In this document: positions 17,998-26,213 of the stretch, piece by piece
Numbering within the stretch: the first letter of the stretch is position 1
Layout of the letters: every line of letters begins with the position of its first letter
Assembly: GCF_018314255.1 (NCBI RefSeq)
Contig: NZ_CP073066.1
Location: forward strand, 620,001 to 684,000
DNA length: 64,000 nt
Direction: 5' to 3'
From: Lentilactobacillus buchneri
GTDB lineage: Bacteria > Bacillota > Bacilli > Lactobacillales > Lactobacillaceae
Translations under genes and position numbers: made by a program
Notes under the pieces: generated by a model
What the model saw: the letters and a program-made list of their open reading frames with translations, nothing else
Told to the model about the DNA's origin: nothing
Databases searched by the model: none

Positions 17998-19368
17998 ATG
18001 AAAGAACAGAAAGAAGTAACGCTGGACCGTGACCTTGGTCTCTGGTCAGCGTTAGCCCTTGTGATTGGAACGATTATTGGTGCCGGTGTCTTTGTTCGTC
18101 AGTCTGCCGTCCTAGACGATGCCGGCTCAACGTCAATGGCCCTATTTGCCTGGCTGGCAGGGGGGATTTTAACCATCACCGCCGGATTGACAATTGCTGA
18201 AATTGCATCTCAAATGCCTGAAACCGGTGGTCTCTACGTTTATATGGAACGGATCTATGGCAAGTTATGGGGCTTTCTCTCCGGCTGGATGCAGATTATT
18301 ATCTACGGCCCGGCAATGATCGCCTCGCTTGGTGCATATCTGGCCATTTTATTATCAGATTTCTTTGGCTTCCCAAGCAAGTACAATGCCATTCTGGCAA
18401 TTGGCACCATCGTCTTAGTTGGTATTTTAAATTTATTCTCGAACCGTTACGGTGCGACGTTTGCTATTATTACGACGATTTGTAAATTGGTTCCTGTTGC
18501 CGCATTAATCATCTTTGGCCTTTTCTTTGGTAATGAAAGTGCCTTTGGTCAAAGTTTGGTTCACGTACATCAATCTGCCGGCAACTTTGGTGTTGCGATC
18601 TTGGCAACTCTATTCGCCTTCGATGGCTGGATTTTGGTTGCCAACCTGGGTGGTGAAATTAAGAACCCGCGTAAGCTTTTGCCACAGGCGATTACCTTTG
18701 GTATTTTGGCTGTCTTAGCGATTTACCTGCTGGTCTCTTACGGTGTTTATCGTTCTGTTCCTGCTGAACAGATTCATCGTTTGGGCACCAGTGCCATTCC
18801 ATACATCGCCAACCAGGCCTTTGGTGAAGTTGGTGGCAAGATCTTAAGTATTGGGATCATCATCTCAATTGTCGGCTGTATGAATGGTAAGATCATGACT
18901 TTCCCACGGATTATGTATGCGATGGCTAAACGTGGTCAACTGCCATTCTCAAAGACGCTGTCCTACTTACACCCAAAGTCACACACCCCAATTTTCTCAA
19001 CGGTTGCCGAGTTATTGATCGTCACAGTGATGATCATCTTCTCCAACGCTGACCGCTTGTCAGAATTATGTATCTTCACTGTATACTGCTTCTATGTGAT
19101 GGCCTTTGTCGGCGTTTTCCTCTTGCGAAAACGCAATCCGGATCAACATCGGGTATTCTCAACACCATTGTTCCCAATCACCCCAATCCTAGCAATCGGC
19201 GGTTCCTTGTTCGTCATCGTCAGTGAAATCATGTCTGACCTACCGGGTGTCTTAACATCATTTATCTTTGTCGCCGTTGGTATTCCGGTATTTTATTATG
19301 AAACTAAGAAATACCGTGAGAGCCAAGCAGCTGCAGCAAAAGAAGAATCATTAGATAACGAAAACTAA
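17998..19368 (+). CDS. APC superfamily amino acid permease (LAT/SteT-like)
   Basis: A 456-residue membrane protein with about 12 helices. The conserved APC opening GLWSALALVIGTIIGAGVFV in helix 1 (unwound GTIIGAG binding loop) and the PETGGLYVYMERIYGKLWGFLSGW segment place it with amino acid permeases, nearest in feel to the L-type/SteT serine-threonine exchangers. The substrate is uncertain. A GAGAGGAAA site precedes the ATG. It lies after hflX and ends at a perfect terminator. Confidence 0.88.
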   Translation: MKEQKEVTLDRDLGLWSALALVIGTIIGAGVFVRQSAVLDDAGSTSMALFAWLAGGILTITAGLTIAEIASQMPETGGLYVYMERIYGKLWGFLSGWMQIIIYGPAMIASLGAYLAILLSDFFGFPSKYNAILAIGTIVLVGILNLFSNRYGATFAIITTICKLVPVAALIIFGLFFGNESAFGQSLVHVHQSAGNFGVAILATLFAFDGWILVANLGGEIKNPRKLLPQAITFGILAVLAIYLLVSYGVYRSVPAEQIHRLGTSAIPYIANQAFGEVGGKILSIGIIISIVGCMNGKIMTFPRIMYAMAKRGQLPFSKTLSYLHPKSHTPIFSTVAELLIVTVMIIFSNADRLSELCIFTVYCFYVMAFVGVFLLRKRNPDQHRVFSTPLFPITPILAIGGSLFVIVSEIMSDLPGVLTSFIFVAVGIPVFYYETKKYRESQAAAAKEESLDNEN

Positions 19369-19378
19369 TAACTCATAC

Positions 19379-19423
19379 AAAAAACGAGCTGGAAATCAAA
19401 TTTGATTTCCAGCTCGTTTTTTG
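19379..19423. terminator. Perfect bidirectional terminator
   Basis: AAAACGAGCTGGAAATCAAA and its exact complement form a 20-base-pair hairpin with flanking A and T runs, between the permease and the convergent oxidoreductase. Confidence 0.9.
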
Positions 19424-19437
19424 TAGTTGAGGCAATT

Positions 19438-20390
19438 TTATGGTAAGACAACGACCTTGCCGAAACTATCATGACTATCCAGGTAGGATTGAGCGTCGGC
19501 GGTATGTTTCAGATCAAACACCTTGGTTGGTGCTACGTCCACGTGATTGTTGTTAATGATATCAAACAAATCATCAAACACCCGTTGGTTTAGGGCACCG
19601 GATTCAAAACTGGTTAAATAACCACCATTGAGTTGGGAAATGGGCTCGAAGTGAGTTAAGTCCCAAATGCCGCCAAGTTCACCGGTGACACAGGTAATCC
19701 CATTTTCTTTAATGAATTGCATGGAGTTGGGCAGCGTCAATGCCCCAACCAGTTCTAAGATTCGATCAAATTGTCTCCCGGTTGCCTGCAATTGGTTATC
19801 TTGATCCAAGACAACTTCATCAAAGCCGACCGATTTCAATTCATCGGTCTTTTCCAGATGCCGGGTGGAGCCGACCAGCTTGATCGATGGCACCATTGCC
19901 CGCGCTAATTTACCGGCAGCAACCCCTACACCACTGGTTGCACCACGAATGAGCAGTGAATCTGCTTCGTCGAGGTGCAGTTTGAGCAGTGATCCGTAGG
20001 CTGTCCCATAAGTCTCTGGAACGGCTGCCAAATCTTGAATCGCAAGGTGAGTGTTAACCGCATAAATTGGTCATTTGGCAGCAACGTATATTCCGCATAA
20101 CTGCCGTCAAAAGCACGGCCCATGCCACCCATTACAGAAACCACAATTTGCCCCTTCTTCAAGCGCTTTGGATCGGTGGTTTCAACCACTTCGCCGACAC
20201 ACTCAATGCCCAGGATTCTTGGTAACTTGACAGATGGTGACCAACCATTTCTGGTAAAAATTTCTGAACGGTTGATCCCAAAACCTTTAACTTTCAATAG
20301 CGTCCAACCGTCTTTGACTTTGGGCGTCGGCACATCTTCATAGGATAAGGCGGAAGGTCCACCCGGGTGACGTAATACAATTGCTTTCAT
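19438..20390 (-). pseudogene. Zinc-type alcohol dehydrogenase/quinone oxidoreductase, frameshifted
   Basis: Two overlapping frames together make a medium-chain dehydrogenase of about 317 residues of the NADPH:quinone reductase group. The N-terminal GroES-like domain (MKAIVLRHPGGPSALSYEDV, frame from 20390) reads well until LLPNDQ. The Rossmann half (LLIRGATSGVGVAAGKLA) continues in another frame to 19438. Joining the frames near 20066-20069 with one added base restores LPNDQ-IYAVNTHLAIQDLAAVPETYGT, typical for the family, so a single base was lost (or a sequencing error). It has a GGGGGC site and follows the interrupted lacI gene, so it was probably that regulator's partner. Confidence 0.85.
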
Positions 20391-20402
20391 TCTAATTGCC
20401 CC

Positions 20403-20440
20403 CTAAACACTCTGTCGTTCGACAATTTTAATTGGCGTAT
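20403..20440 (-). pseudogene. Severed C-terminal end of the LacI-type regulator
   Basis: Downstream of the IS30 element (in minus direction) the frame resumes after the duplicated target bases as TPIKIVERQSV and stop, a typical LacI-family C terminus. It joins exactly to SMY at the other side of the element. Confidence 0.8.
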
Positions 20441-21483
20441 GGTAGATTGTAAAATTAATCCGAACGCTGTTCGGGCAAAAAAGATCAGCTTCCTTTAAAA
20501 TGGTGTTTACCACAAACCCATCTTTTAGGAGCTGATCTTTTGTCTAGTATAACCTATTCCGAACGAATTAAAATCGAAACCTTTTGTGAACTAGGGCTGT
20601 CCAATATCCAAATGGGCGTTCGGCTGAACCGATCACCGTCAACAATTTCTTATGAATTATCTCGATGTCAACCTTATCAGGCTGAATTAGCACAAACAGA
20701 TGCCGAATACAAGCGATCACGATGTGGTCGGAAAACTAAGCTGAGCGATGAGTTAAAGCAAAAAATTCTCAACCATTTACGTCTAAGCTGGTCACCAGGA
20801 ATGATTGCTCACGAATTTAAACTAGCTACTAAATCTATTTATAATTGGCTAAATCAGGGGAGAATTGATTTCTCCTTGAATGATCTACCTGAACATGGCG
20901 TACGCCAACGGCGTAACGTTGACCAACGATCCAAATATAATCAATCTTTGGGGCGATCAATTGAACAGCGTCCCATGATGATTAATCAACGTAATCGCAT
21001 CGGCGATTTTGAACTAGATACAGTCGTTGGTCCTCGTGGGCATAGTAAGGCAGTTTTATTAACTTTAATCGATCGCAAATCACGGTTCCTTTGGGCATAC
21101 CGGTTAAAAGATCGGACGACAGCGACTGTTAATGAAGCACTAACTAAGTTCCTAACCACTTTTAATGGTCCGGTGCACAGCTTTACTGTGGACCGTGGCA
21201 CTGAGTTTAGTGGGCTAGTATCACTTGAATCACAATATGGTATTAAGACCTATTACTGCCATGCTTATACGCCAGCTGAGCGCGGCAGTAATGAACGATT
21301 TAATCGGAACTTACGCTATTTTTATCCTAAGGGGACTTATTTTGAGCACATTAGTGCTCAAGGCTTGAAAACCACCTTACTCGAAATTAATCAGAGACCA
21401 CTTAAAATACTTGACTGGCAAACACCTTATCAGGTCATGCTGACCAATTTGTCAAAAAATTCGGATTAAATTTGCAATCTACC
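20441..21483 (+). mobile_element. IS30 family insertion sequence, complete, 1043 bp
   Basis: Terminal inverted repeats of 24 bases (20441-20464 and 21460-21483, opening GGTAGATTG, two mismatches) bracket one transposase gene. The target site GTAT is duplicated at 20437-20440 and 21484-21487. Length, repeat size and transposase size agree with what I recall of ISLpl1 from Lactiplantibacillus plantarum; an ISfinder comparison would settle this. It interrupts the 3' end of the LacI gene and looks intact, so it may be active. Confidence 0.93.
20540..21469 (+). CDS. IS30 family transposase
   Basis: A 309-residue transposase. The N-terminal HTH (LSNIQMGVRLNRSPSTISYEL) binds the ends, and the DDE catalytic core shows Asp in FELDTVVG, Asp in TVDRGTEF and Glu in PAERGSNERFNRNLR. 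Translation begins at TTG (20540) with AGGAG eight bases upstream. The gene fills nearly the whole element; no frameshift is visible. Confidence 0.95.
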   Translation: MSSITYSERIKIETFCELGLSNIQMGVRLNRSPSTISYELSRCQPYQAELAQTDAEYKRSRCGRKTKLSDELKQKILNHLRLSWSPGMIAHEFKLATKSIYNWLNQGRIDFSLNDLPEHGVRQRRNVDQRSKYNQSLGRSIEQRPMMINQRNRIGDFELDTVVGPRGHSKAVLLTLIDRKSRFLWAYRLKDRTTATVNEALTKFLTTFNGPVHSFTVDRGTEFSGLVSLESQYGIKTYYCHAYTPAERGSNERFNRNLRYFYPKGTYFEHISAQGLKTTLLEINQRPLKILDWQTPYQVMLTNLSKNSD

Positions 21484-22436
21484 GTATACATTGAATAAAA
21501 TTCTTTAAATGAGTCACTCACCAGCATATCCATTCCGTTAGCCCCCATCTCGAAAAAGGATTGGGTAACACTGGATAATTTAGGCCGAACGATGTCACAC
21601 AATTGGGTGCCGTCAATCGTCAAGATTGCCAGCCGGTCCGGCACCTTCATCCCATAGTTGGTGGCTTGATTCAAAATTCCAATGCCTGCCAGATCACTTG
21701 AAGAAATCACGGCAGTCAACTCGGTTTGCGGACCATAATGTTCCATGGCGTTCACACCATCTTCATAGGTAAAATGCCCCCCGCAAATCCAATCCTCATC
21801 AAATGACAAATGGTTGTCACGCATGGCATCCCGGTAGCCTTCATAGCGCAAATGACCGACAAATGAATCCAAGTCGGTTGCGGCAAGCCCGATTTTTTGA
21901 TGACCTTTGCCAATGAGATACTTGGTGGCCTGATAACCAATATCAAAGTCATTCGAAGAAATGAATGGAAAGGCACTATTCTTCAACGTCATCGAAATAA
22001 AAATAAATGGGATATTGGCATTTTCCAGCAACTCATCATTTGAAGGGTCCAAATCAATCGCCACTAGTAAAATCCCCATCACTGATCGTTCAATGACGGT
22101 TCGGATCGCTTTTGCCTGGACCTCGGCATCGCCTTCACCGGCGAAAATAATCATGACGCTCAGGTTATGAACCCGCGCCTGTTCTTGGATCCCCTTTAAG
22201 ATCTGATCAGAGAAATTGGTTTGAGTAGAACTGACCAGAACCGCAATCACCTTGCTGCGTTGCGTGACCAGTTCCACTGCACTGGTGTTGCGCCGATAAC
22301 CCAGTTGCTTAACTGCCGACCGTACTTTTTGAGCTGTTTTTTCTGAATAAAAGGCTTTTTGATTGGACAAAACTCGGGAGACCGTCGCCGGAGAAACCCC
22401 GGCAGCCCGGGCAACATCTTTAATTGTCGCAGCCAT
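21435..22436 (-). pseudogene. LacI/GalR family regulator with C terminus replaced by IS30 sequence
   Basis: The first 318 residues are a LacI-type repressor: HTH and hinge helix IKDVARAAGVSPATVSRVLSN, then a periplasmic-binding-protein-like ligand domain with VIAVLVSSTQTNFSDQILKGI and a DGTQLCDIVRPKLSSVTQ segment. After MYT the frame enters the IS30 end and finishes with 15 foreign residues. The native last eleven residues (TPIKIVERQSV) lie on the far side of the element. The repressor may be partly active, but transcription through to the oxidoreductase is broken by the insertion. Confidence 0.85.
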
Positions 22437-22481
22437 GTGTTCACCTCTTCATCAATATAGTCGGATAAATCTTCGAAACTA

Positions 22482-22525
22482 ATTATACCACAGGGCCGAT
22501 TAACCATTTCTGCCTCAAACGTTTG
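22482..22525 (-). promoter_or_regulatory. Promoter and putative operator of the LacI-type gene
   Basis: Minus strand TGGTATAAT gives an extended -10 (22482-22490). The perfect palindrome CAAACGTTTG (22516-22525), with the central CG of LacI-family operators, lies upstream of it, suggesting autoregulation. Confidence 0.5.
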
Positions 22526-22569
22526 TGTTAGGATAGGTTTACGTATTTGAATAAGCACCTAGGCTCAAA

Positions 22570-22595
22570 GGCAACCATTTCCGGTTGTCTTTTTT
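22570..22595 (+). terminator. Terminator-like hairpin upstream of mgtC
   Basis: GGCAACC pairs with GGTTGTC and is followed by six T, on the plus strand, although no plus-strand gene precedes it. It ends exactly where the mgtC promoter begins. Confidence 0.6.
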
Positions 22596-22622
22596 GGTGT
22601 CCAATAAGCTTGGCGTTATAAT
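22594..22622 (+). promoter_or_regulatory. Promoter of mgtC
   Basis: TTGGTG (22594-22599), a 17-base spacer and a consensus TATAAT (22617-22622), 32 bases before the ATG. Confidence 0.75.
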
Positions 22623-22654
22623 TAAGGAAATTGTTCTGTAAAGGAGGGCTGCCC

Positions 22655-23341
22655 ATGACCGCTTATGTTTTGTACCAACTCGAATGGATTTTAAGGCTAT
22701 TTGTGGCCGCAATTTGTGGTGGCCTCGTCGGTTATGAGCGGAAGGTGCGGTTAAAGACCGCTGGGATTCGAACCCATATGTTAGTGGCGGTTGGATCTGC
22801 GCTGTTCATGATCATTTCGAAATATGGTTTCTTTGATGTCATCAACCATGCGGATGTCAGCTTGGACCCTTCTCGAATTGCCTCGCAGGTTGTTACTGGA
22901 ATTGGTTTTATTGGCGCCGGGGCAATCATTACCCGAAATCACAAGATTGACGGGTTAACCACCGCGGCCGGTCTGTGGGCGACCGCTGCAATTGGCCTGG
23001 CAATTGGGGCTGACATGTATGTTATCGGCATTGCTGGGACGTTGTGCATCCTAGTTACCCAGACCATCGTCCGTCAGATTCGGGCATTCAAACGATACCC
23101 TAACCGTTCCTTACTTCGCCTGCAAGTGACTTTTAACGGCGAACTGGCCTCGATGGATGAGCTGCCGGGCCGCCTGCGAGCGATCGGCAGTGCTGATATC
23201 CGAATGAGAATCGTCGCTTACAAACCGGATTCGTTCTCACTGGAAGTCCGGGTAAAATTGCAGCATAAAATGGATCCGGACGAGTTTATCCGCCAAATGA
23301 GTGATTTGGTCGATGTACGGAAGATTGAAGTGCTGGATTAA
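22655..23341 (+). CDS. MgtC/SapB family membrane protein
   Basis: A 228-residue inner-membrane protein with four to five N-terminal helices carrying the MgtC signature: RLFVAAICGGLVGYERK, RTHMLVAVGSALFMI, and GIGFIGAGAIITRN, followed by a soluble C-terminal domain of about 75 residues (ACT-like). MgtC proteins are linked to magnesium limitation and ATP synthase modulation in pathogens; the role in lactobacilli is not established. ATG at 22655 follows AAGGAGGG. A 44-base copy of its 3' end lies 1.8 kb downstream beyond the ISL3 element. Confidence 0.9.
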   Translation: MTAYVLYQLEWILRLFVAAICGGLVGYERKVRLKTAGIRTHMLVAVGSALFMIISKYGFFDVINHADVSLDPSRIASQVVTGIGFIGAGAIITRNHKIDGLTTAAGLWATAAIGLAIGADMYVIGIAGTLCILVTQTIVRQIRAFKRYPNRSLLRLQVTFNGELASMDELPGRLRAIGSADIRMRIVAYKPDSFSLEVRVKLQHKMDPDEFIRQMSDLVDVRKIEVLD

Positions 23342-23370
23342 ATTCCGAATATAAATACAACACTCAGCGT

Positions 23371-23396
23371 AAAGCCGCCAGTAAGGCTTCTTTTTT
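23371..23396 (+). terminator. Terminator of mgtC
   Basis: AAGCC pairs with GGCTT around an eight-base loop, followed by six T. Confidence 0.75.
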
Positions 23397-23413
23397 GGAC
23401 GGGAGAATGGCTT

Positions 23414-23494
23414 TATGTTATCTTTACAGGAAAGCATTAGTGACCAAGTATTGGAGCCCTTGGTTCATCAGAGGGTACGAAAGTTCAGGGTCTG
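23414..23494 (+). other. Very short open frame of doubtful coding status
   Basis: An ATG-started frame of 26 codons (MLSLQESISDQVLEPLVHQR...) lies between the mgtC terminator and the ISL3 element. It has no convincing ribosome site and matches nothing I know. It may be a remnant of the same decayed unit as the mgtC fragment beyond the element. Confidence 0.2.
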
Positions 23495-23526
23495 ATTGAA
23501 ATATACGAAAGGAGTAACTCAAATTC

Positions 23527-24989
23527 GGTTCTACAATATCTGTTGTTGGTAATAGATTTTTATCTATTACTGATGACAGATTTTTTGTTTATCATTAGAA
23601 TAAAAAAGCGGACATCTCCCGTCCGTTAACTTGCTCCCACCACAGAATTAAGTCAAGAAAGAAAATGCCCTATGTCAAATGATACTACGAAAATGTTGTT
23701 AGGAATAGATGATGAACACTTAATAATTGAGGAAGGACAAGTGGGTGATGATGGAGTGATTCGATTGGTGGGGTCCCTAAACTACACCCCCAAGGCATGC
23801 CGCAATTGTGGGATTATCAATGATCACCAAATTATTGGCTATGGTTGGCGGAAGACCACCATTAGATTCGCAAAAACATTGGGCAGCACCGTTATCCTGT
23901 GTCTCAATCGGCGAAACTTTCACTGTAAGGCTTGTCATACCAATTTCCTGGCGCAGACGAATGCGGTGCCGAAACACTGCACGATTTCAAATACGACCCG
24001 CAAACAATGCTTAGAAAAACTGACCGAACCGGTTTCGCTCAAACACATTGCCGATGAGTTATCCACTTCGGATTCATTCGTTGGTCGGCAGCTCTTGCGC
24101 GCTGAACGGGACTTTCAAACCAACTGGCACTATTTACCAAAAGTTCTCCTCATGGACGAAGTTAAAAGCACTAAGAGCGCCACCGACGCGATGAGCTTTG
24201 AATTTATGGATGCGGAAACCCACGAATTGATCGACCTGTTACCCTTTAGGACCATCTATCAGCTTCAAAAGTATTTCCAGCATTACGACCAGGCTGCGCG
24301 AGAAAATGTGAAAATTATCGTCACCGATATGAACTATACCTATCCCAAATTGGTGGGGCAGATCTTTCCGAACGCCATCGTTGTCATCGATCCGTTCCAC
24401 TTGGTTAACGCTTTAAATCGAGCTTTTAATAAGACGCGGGTGCGCCTCATGAAAACCCTGGCGACTTCCTCACGCGAGTATCACGCCCTAAAACGCTATT
24501 GGAAACTATTATTAACGCCGGAAAATCACCTCAACTACGAAGCTTTCCGTAAGTGGACAAACTTCCCTTATCCAGCGACTGCCACTGATGTGGTTGATGC
24601 TTTATTGGACATTGATCCCGAGCTCAAGCAAACTTACAACGTGATGAATCGGTTACGTGAAACCATCAAAAACCGTGATTGGCCCAACTATAATCAAGTA
24701 TTCCATCACTTAGAGGGCTGCTCGGAAGAGATGTTGGCAACCCTCCAGACCCTAGCGACTCATCATGATGAAATTGGCAATACCTTTACTCACCATTACA
24801 CCAACGGGCCCTTAGAAGGTTCAAACAACAAGATTAAAGTCATTAAACGCACTGGATTTGGTTACCGAAACTTCTTCAGATTCCGGCTAAGAGTGCTGTT
24901 CGCTTTTCGAGTTCATACAAAAAGAGCTCTAATCACCAAGTGATTAGAACTCCAATATTTTGTTCACCAACAACAGTTGACGAAGAACC
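23527..24989 (+). mobile_element. ISL3 family insertion sequence, complete, 1463 bp
   Basis: Imperfect 24-base inverted ends (GGTTCTAC... at 23527 and ...GAAGAACC ending 24989; both share CTGTTGTTGGT) flank one transposase gene. The eight-base target TCAAATTC is repeated on both sides (23519-23526 and 24990-24997), the duplication length expected for ISL3. A second copy, identical as far as visible, begins at 63458 in the same orientation. Confidence 0.93.
23672..24943 (+). CDS. ISL3 family transposase
   Basis: A 423-residue transposase. The N-terminal zinc finger shows CRNCG and CKAC pairs (about residues 43-95), followed by an HTH and the DDE_Tnp_ISL3 domain: VLLMDEVKS, IIVTDMNYTYP with VIDPFHLV, and the C-terminal Glu in NGPLEGSNNKIKVIKR. 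The product looks full length and intact. Confidence 0.95.
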   Translation: MSNDTTKMLLGIDDEHLIIEEGQVGDDGVIRLVGSLNYTPKACRNCGIINDHQIIGYGWRKTTIRFAKTLGSTVILCLNRRNFHCKACHTNFLAQTNAVPKHCTISNTTRKQCLEKLTEPVSLKHIADELSTSDSFVGRQLLRAERDFQTNWHYLPKVLLMDEVKSTKSATDAMSFEFMDAETHELIDLLPFRTIYQLQKYFQHYDQAARENVKIIVTDMNYTYPKLVGQIFPNAIVVIDPFHLVNALNRAFNKTRVRLMKTLATSSREYHALKRYWKLLLTPENHLNYEAFRKWTNFPYPATATDVVDALLDIDPELKQTYNVMNRLRETIKNRDWPNYNQVFHHLEGCSEEMLATLQTLATHHDEIGNTFTHHYTNGPLEGSNNKIKVIKRTGFGYRNFFRFRLRVLFAFRVHTKRALITK

Positions 24990-25131
24990 TCAAATTCAAA
25001 CTTGAGTTACTCCTTTTTGAACTACATTTATTTTGATTAATATGTTCACTGTTATTTGGTGGGTTTATTTTGTGGTGAACATTAGTTGGAGCCTCACCTT
25101 TACATAGATCAAACGTGTTCCGACGACCCAG

Positions 25132-25175
25132 ATGAGTGATTTGATCGATGCACGGAGGATGAAGTACTGGATTAA
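25132..25175 (+). pseudogene. Fragment matching the 3' end of mgtC
   Basis: Forty-four bases, ATGAGTGATTTGATCGATGC onward through TGGATTAA, align to the last 45 bases of mgtC (23297-23341) with four substitutions and one deleted base. It lacks any upstream mgtC sequence I can recognise and is not translatable as MgtC. It marks an old duplication or a second degraded mgtC-like gene. Confidence 0.75.
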
Positions 25176-25191
25176 GAGTGACACCTTCATA

Positions 25192-25226
25192 CGAAAAGAG
25201 CCATCAACGATTTTTGTTGATGACTC
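25192..25226 (-). terminator. Terminator of the 29-residue peptide gene
   Basis: Minus strand GAGTCATCAAC pairs with GTTGATGGCTC (one mismatch) around a short A-rich loop, followed by TTTT. It starts 10 bases after the small gene's stop. Confidence 0.7.
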
Positions 25227-25236
25227 GTATTTACTG

Positions 25237-25326
25237 TTACAATCCTAGTGAAAATCCCACTAAGAATGCAAAGATTAGAAGTAATATGATTGGCCCCATA
25301 AAACGGGCAAATTTGATTATTTCCAT
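25237..25326 (-). CDS. Small hydrophobic membrane peptide, 29 residues
   Basis: The frame MEIIKFARFMGPIILLLIFA and nine more residues encodes one continuous membrane helix with a short basic N-terminal end and Gly-rich C terminus. AGAAGG lies about eight bases before the ATG, and a dedicated terminator follows the stop, which together argue that it is real. Function is unknown: it could be a regulatory membrane peptide, a transporter subunit or a type I toxin-like peptide. No antisense RNA promoter was recognised. It lies downstream of the amino acid ABC operon in the same direction, after a separate terminator. Confidence 0.5.
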   Translation of the reverse strand: MEIIKFARFMGPIILLLIFAFLVGFSLGL

Positions 25327-25417
25327 TGAGTGGCCTTCTTTTGGTGGGGTTCTTTGAGTAGTGTTGCTTCTACTTGGATAAAACGTGTTCCTTGGAGCAG
25401 CAACCTGCGTACAAGTA

Positions 25418-25456
25418 AACGTCTGTCAAAATCAAACTCGATTTTAACAGACGTTA
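25418..25456 (-). terminator. Terminator hairpin after the amino acid ABC operon
   Basis: AACGTCTGTCAAAATC pairs with GATTTTAACAGACGTT (one mismatch) around a six-base loop. The minus-strand T run after it is short. Confidence 0.65.
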
Positions 25457-25493
25457 ACTTATACTCCGGTTGCTAAGCGCTCCAATCCACACT

Positions 25494-26198
25494 CTACCGT
25501 TCTGCTCCCTGGACAACTTCCTCCACTTCACCCGACTTCTTGGCTGTTCCCAGTCTGTGGTCGAGGTACTGTGACAGAAGTGACAGTGAGTAACATACGA
25601 TGAAGTACATGACGGCTAACGCCAAGAACATTGGAATTGTATAATTGGTGTTTTGGCCGTAAATGATTTGTGCATGGTTCATCAAATCCGGCAGCACAAT
25701 GATAGTTGCCAATGACGTATCCTTCACCAAGGAAATGAATTGACTCACAATCGCTGGAATCATGTTCTTGATGGCTTGCGGCAAGATAATGTACCTCAAT
25801 GCCTGCCAATAAGACATCCCCGTCGATCTGGCCCCTTCCATTTGTCCGACTGGAATTGAGACAATTCCGGCACGGACAATTTCGGCCACCATCGCCGATT
25901 CAAAGACCGCCATGGCGATGACTGACGCCCAAATTGGATCCGGCTTGAAGCCGATATTTGGTAAGCCAAAATAGGTAAAGAAGATAATCAGGATTAGCGG
26001 TAAGTTACGGATAATATCAATCACAAAACCGACAATCGCTGATAAATATTTAATTTCAACATATCTGATAATTCCCAAGATTACCCCAAATATGTAACTC
26101 AGGATAATCGAACAAACTGAAACCAGGATCGTGACCCAAGCTCCTTCAAGAAGGAACCTGATGTTAATCCATGAATAAGCACCTAAGACTGTTAACAT
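25494..26198 (-). CDS. Polar amino acid ABC transporter permease
   Basis: A 234-residue permease of the HisMQ/GlnP type with five helices; the EAA loop reads EGARSTGMSYWQALRYIILPQAIKNMIPAIVSQF. It forms a heterodimer with the permease encoded just upstream. Sixteen-base gap and an AAGGAGG site place it in the operon ATPase - binding protein - permease - permease, probably importing glutamine/glutamate or a related polar amino acid. It is the last gene before the hairpin. Confidence 0.9.
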   Translation of the reverse strand: MLTVLGAYSWINIRFLLEGAWVTILVSVCSIILSYIFGVILGIIRYVEIKYLSAIVGFVIDIIRNLPLILIIFFTYFGLPNIGFKPDPIWASVIAMAVFESAMVAEIVRAGIVSIPVGQMEGARSTGMSYWQALRYIILPQAIKNMIPAIVSQFISLVKDTSLATIIVLPDLMNHAQIIYGQNTNYTIPMFLALAVMYFIVCYSLSLLSQYLDHRLGTAKKSGEVEEVVQGAER

Positions 26199-26213
26199 AT
26201 CTCGATTCCTCCT

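Larger units (their letters stand above)
23510..25020 (+). terminator. Terminator split by ISL3 insertion
   Basis: The left arm AAAGGAGTAACTCAA (23510-23524) and right arm TTGAGTTACTCCTTTTT (25002-25018) are exact complements over 15 bases. Without the element and one target copy they form a hairpin with an eight-base loop and a T run. The element sits in the loop. Confidence 0.8.
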
